Shown: piece after piece, positions 6,109 through 7,979 of the stretch
Layout of the letters: each line of letters begins with the position of its first letter
Numbering within the stretch: position 1 is the first letter of the stretch
Program-made: the position numbers and the translations under genes
Notes under the pieces: generated by a model
The model's database searches: none
Told to the model about the DNA's origin: nothing
The model's input: the letters and a program-made list of their open reading frames with translations, nothing else
From: Bacteriovorax sp.
GTDB lineage: Bacteria > Bdellovibrionota > Bacteriovoracia > Bacteriovoracales > Bacteriovoracaceae
Length of the DNA: 7,979 nucleotides
Reading direction: 5' to 3'
Assembly (NCBI GenBank): GCA_030654205.1
Contig: JAURXW010000348.1
Coordinates: 1 to 7,979 of the forward strand

Positions 6109-6307
6109 GTTTGAAAAAACAGCGTTAATTTTATGTGAAGTGAATCCAAGGTGGTCGTGAAGGATGATTGAGTTCGTCTGAACTTTCTGCCCAAGCTTTT
6201 GGGTATTCAAGAAATACTTCAACAAGGGATCGAGTTCTTTACCTGACGTAAGCAGCGCTGGCCTTCCGAAGCCTGTTCTTTCTAATTATTTTCTTTTTTC
6301 TAGACAT
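6109..6307 (-). pseudogene. Decayed small reading frame of unknown origin
   Basis: In the 333-base gap between tRNA-Val and the glycosyltransferase, the minus strand has an open stretch of 59 codons (6285 down to 6109, TGA at 6106-6108) that reads like protein: it begins LERTGFGRPALLTSGKEL and ends HKINAVFSN. It has no start codon of its own. Upstream in another frame an ATG at 6307 opens MSRKKKIIRKN and stops at 6239. A single-base indel near 6275-6285 would join the two into one protein of roughly 65 residues. The interval is visibly less AT-rich than ordinary spacer nearby, as expected of former coding DNA. I do not recognise the family; the basic start and G-R-P segment could suit a DNA-binding protein, but this is weak. 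It could instead be non-coding sequence with several short hairpins (for example CCCAA-GCTT-TTGGG near 6190-6205). Confidence 0.35.
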
Positions 6308-6359
6308 AAATAAGATTGTACGTGAAAAATAAGGATATTAAGAAATTTGCACAAAATAA

Positions 6360-7571
6360 ATGAAAAATAATTTTAAAATATCTATAATCTCACCAAATGG
6401 GCCTGCTTCATGGCCTAGCGTCGCGATAATACATCCGGAACTCATAAGTATCTTAAAATCCATATCTAAGCAGACTGAAGTCTTTAATATTCTTGAAAAT
6501 AAACTCCCATCCTTGAAGGATGATTTGTGGATATTTCCCGCAGGTTCAGTGCAAATACCTGTATTGATGTGGCTGGCTAATTGTTTTAAAAATCCTCTCA
6601 ATAGGCCACCCGCCATTTTTATTTTTGGAGGGGAGGCTACCAAGCTGGGTTATCACCTGTGGCATTTTAGAGGGCTTTTTAGACCTGAAGACCTTTGGGT
6701 TGTGGCCTGTCAGGCCGAAAAGGAATTATTGGATTATTGGTTTCCTGGCAACAATCGCACGCATGTTTTATACCATCCTGTAAGTAATCATTTCAAACCG
6801 GCAAAAGACAAATCGGAAGTTTTAAGACTAAGACAAAAATTAAAAATCCCACCGAATAAAAAAGTCATGCTTTATGCTGGAAGACTTAGTCAGCAAAAAA
6901 ATATTTTAGCCTTACTGGATTTACTAGAGCTGCACAAAAATTTAAATCTATTGGTTTGTGGGGACATTGATTCAGTTGGGATACCTCATTTGGAATCTTC
7001 CAAGAGAATTCATGTGGCCAATGCTTTATTGGTTGAGATTGGAAAACGCGGGCTGACAAAAAGAATAGAATTCAGGGCCTTTCAGTCTCAATCAGAATTA
7101 AAAAATATTATGAAGGCCTGTGATTATCAGGTTTCTCTAAGTGCTCATTACGGAGAAGATTTTGGTTATTCAATTGTGCAAGGTCTGGCCTGTGGACTAA
7201 AAACCATTATATCTAATTGGGGCGGGCATCGAAATTGGAAATACTTAGAAGAAAAAAATGCAGTGAGTTTTGTTGAGTTAGATTGGAGTAACGGCCAAGA
7301 TGTTGGTGTGCCTGATTTGGCTACTCTTAATAATCTTCCTAAAAAATCGCCGCTTAATTTTCATAAAAATTATAATAAAGAAATTAAAGAGCAATTGAAA
7401 AAAATTGTTGAGTTTGCTCTTTTCCAAAGAGAGTACTCTGGAATTTTAGCACTCCCTGAATTAGTTGATTTTTGGGAAGAGAGTGCACGTAGCTCGAAAG
7501 GTTTTTTGTTTTCTTCGAGTGAAAATAAATTATTTCAGAAAGTTGTTAAGGGTTATCAAGGGCAGAATTAA
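6360..7571 (+). CDS. Glycosyltransferase, GT-B fold, group 1 (GT4-like)
   Basis: The 403-residue protein looks like a cytosolic GT-B glycosyltransferase that transfers a sugar from a nucleotide donor onto a glycan or lipid acceptor; substrate and product cannot be deduced. The C-terminal donor-binding half is the recognisable part: M-L-Y-A-G-R-L-S-Q-Q-K-N (170-181) is the first strand and phosphate-binding loop of the group 1 domain, and Y-G-E-D-F-G-Y-S-I-V-Q-G-L-A-C-G (about 264-279) corresponds to the E-x7-E region, followed by S-N-W-G-G-H. Here the first Glu (266) is kept but the second is Gln274. The N-terminal half (1-165) is divergent and has no signal peptide or clear membrane segment. 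ATG6360 directly follows an in-frame TAA (6357-6359), so the gene cannot start earlier; no proper Shine-Dalgarno lies at the normal distance (AAGGA is about 25 bases upstream), so initiation may be weak. Its stop overlaps the stop of convergent hicB by four bases. No other envelope or polysaccharide gene is in view. Confidence 0.8.
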   Translation: MKNNFKISIISPNGPASWPSVAIIHPELISILKSISKQTEVFNILENKLPSLKDDLWIFPAGSVQIPVLMWLANCFKNPLNRPPAIFIFGGEATKLGYHLWHFRGLFRPEDLWVVACQAEKELLDYWFPGNNRTHVLYHPVSNHFKPAKDKSEVLRLRQKLKIPPNKKVMLYAGRLSQQKNILALLDLLELHKNLNLLVCGDIDSVGIPHLESSKRIHVANALLVEIGKRGLTKRIEFRAFQSQSELKNIMKACDYQVSLSAHYGEDFGYSIVQGLACGLKTIISNWGGHRNWKYLEEKNAVSFVELDWSNGQDVGVPDLATLNNLPKKSPLNFHKNYNKEIKEQLKKIVEFALFQREYSGILALPELVDFWEESARSSKGFLFSSSENKLFQKVVKGYQGQN

Positions 7572-7921
7572 AGATCTTTTGTTCTTTCCATTAAGGCCAA
7601 ATTAATAAATTCATTTAGGCTCATTTTAAATTTTTTAGCTTCGAGATTAATTTTCTCATGAAGTGTAGGATCCATTCTTAAATTTAAATTGCCAGAAAAG
7701 GATTTTGCCGGAGACTTACTCTTTTTTTTACAAAAAAGAAGATATTCCTCTACCGATTTTTTCATCTCAGTTTTAAGTTCATTTACAGATTTTCCCTGAA
7801 AAGTAATTATATCGTTTAAGCCTTGAACTTCCCCATGAAAAAAACCTAACTCAGCATCAAACTCAATTGATGCCTTGTAATCTTTGTAAATCAGGAATGG
7901 AGATTTTTTTTTAGTTTTCAT
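7568..7921 (-). CDS. hicB: HicB-family antitoxin
   Basis: HicB neutralises the HicA mRNA interferase and usually represses its own operon. The 117-residue product shows the family layout: an N-terminal partial RNase H-like domain with Y-K-A-S-I-E-F-D, F-F-H-G-E-V-Q-G and I-T-F-Q-G-K-S-V-N-E-L, then E-E-Y-L-L-F-C, a linker, and a C-terminal ribbon-helix-helix DNA-binding domain starting at F-S-G-N-L-N-L-R-M-D-P and ending S-L-N-E-F-I-N-L-A-L. The frame could open six codons earlier at 7939, but ATG at 7921 is preferred because AGGAG (complement of 7931-7935) is nine bases before it and nothing like it precedes the upstream ATG. The start overlaps the end of hicA by 11 bases, the usual sign of translational coupling. 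It converges with the glycosyltransferase, with a four-base overlap of stop codons. Confidence 0.9.
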   Translation of the reverse strand: MKTKKKSPFLIYKDYKASIEFDAELGFFHGEVQGLNDIITFQGKSVNELKTEMKKSVEEYLLFCKKKSKSPAKSFSGNLNLRMDPTLHEKINLEAKKFKMSLNEFINLALMERTKDL

Positions 7922-7979
7922 TAGGTTTAACTCCTGCATGGGTAAGAAATTTTCTTAAAGAAACAAGCGCACCTTTGTC
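7911..7979 (-). CDS. hicA: HicA-family toxin, C-terminal fragment
   Basis: The last 22 codons of a gene that enters from beyond base 7979. They read D-K-G-A-L-V-S-L-R-K-F-L-T-H-A-G-V-K-P-N-E-N and stop at TAA (complement of 7911-7913). The DKGA(V/L)-x-S-(V/L)-R-x-F-L-x-x-A-G-V pattern is the C-terminal end of HicA proteins of the kind paired with this HicB type; HicA is a small double-stranded RNA-binding-fold mRNA interferase. Its catalytic histidine lies upstream and outside the window, so whether the toxin is intact cannot be judged. Position directly upstream of and overlapping hicB supports the call. Confidence 0.82.
   Translation of the reverse strand, partial: DKGALVSLRKFLTHAGVKPNEN

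Noticed and set aside
6180..6285. Known structured RNA (SRP RNA, RNase P RNA, 6S or tmRNA) suggested by several small hairpins
   Set aside because: None of the conserved core motifs of those RNAs is present, and the interval reads better as a decayed minus-strand reading frame.
6338..6643. 101-codon minus-strand frame over the start of the glycosyltransferase
   Set aside because: Overlaps the glycosyltransferase N-terminus; the plus-strand gene has a recognisable domain and the antisense frame does not.
7937..7939. Upstream ATG as start of hicB (six codons longer)
   Set aside because: No Shine-Dalgarno precedes it, whereas AGGAG stands nine bases before the ATG at 7921; the longer start would also place the Shine-Dalgarno inside the coding region.
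1..7979. CRISPR array, insertion sequence or prophage
   Set aside because: No regularly spaced repeats, transposase, integrase or phage structural genes were seen.

Overview
The window is AT-rich bacterial chromosome, dominated by a conserved protein-quality-control locus (clpP, clpX, lon) and ending in a more accessory-looking segment. Gene content, the low G+C third codon positions and the clpP-clpX-(exonuclease)-lon order would fit a proteobacterium of the Bdellovibrionota/Bacteriovoracales type (formerly Deltaproteobacteria). That assignment is inferred from general resemblance and is not proven.

Layout. Bases 1-91 (minus) hold the N-terminus of a peroxiredoxin. A 256-base divergent intergenic region separates it from clpP (348-968) and clpX (1012-2325), which are co-directional, 43 bases apart, and closed by a strong intrinsic terminator. 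A stand-alone DEDDh 3'-5' exonuclease of the DnaQ family follows (2452-3093, GTG start). Next come 300 non-coding bases with two long inverted repeats, then lon (3394-5808) with its own G/C-rich terminator. A tRNA-Val(UAC) gene (5951-6026) with a recognisable promoter marks the end of the housekeeping part. After it come a 330-base interval with a decayed minus-strand reading frame, a GT-B fold glycosyltransferase (6360-7571), and on the minus strand a hicA-hicB toxin-antitoxin pair whose hicA runs off the window.

How it works together. ClpX unfolds tagged or damaged proteins and feeds them to ClpP. Lon is the second, single-chain ATP-dependent protease of the cytosol. The peroxiredoxin removes peroxides, so the left part is a proteostasis and oxidative-stress neighbourhood. 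The exonuclease sits between the protease units with its own flanking signals and is probably an independent transcription unit. The right part (glycosyltransferase plus HicAB next to a tRNA gene) has the look of a variable region, but no integrase, insertion sequence or duplicated tRNA end is visible.

I found no clearly new multi-gene system. The points most worth checking are the atypical ClpP-docking tripeptide in ClpX, the nested inverted repeats before lon, the flanking helix around tRNA-Val, the decayed frame after it, and the altered E-x7-E motif in the glycosyltransferase.
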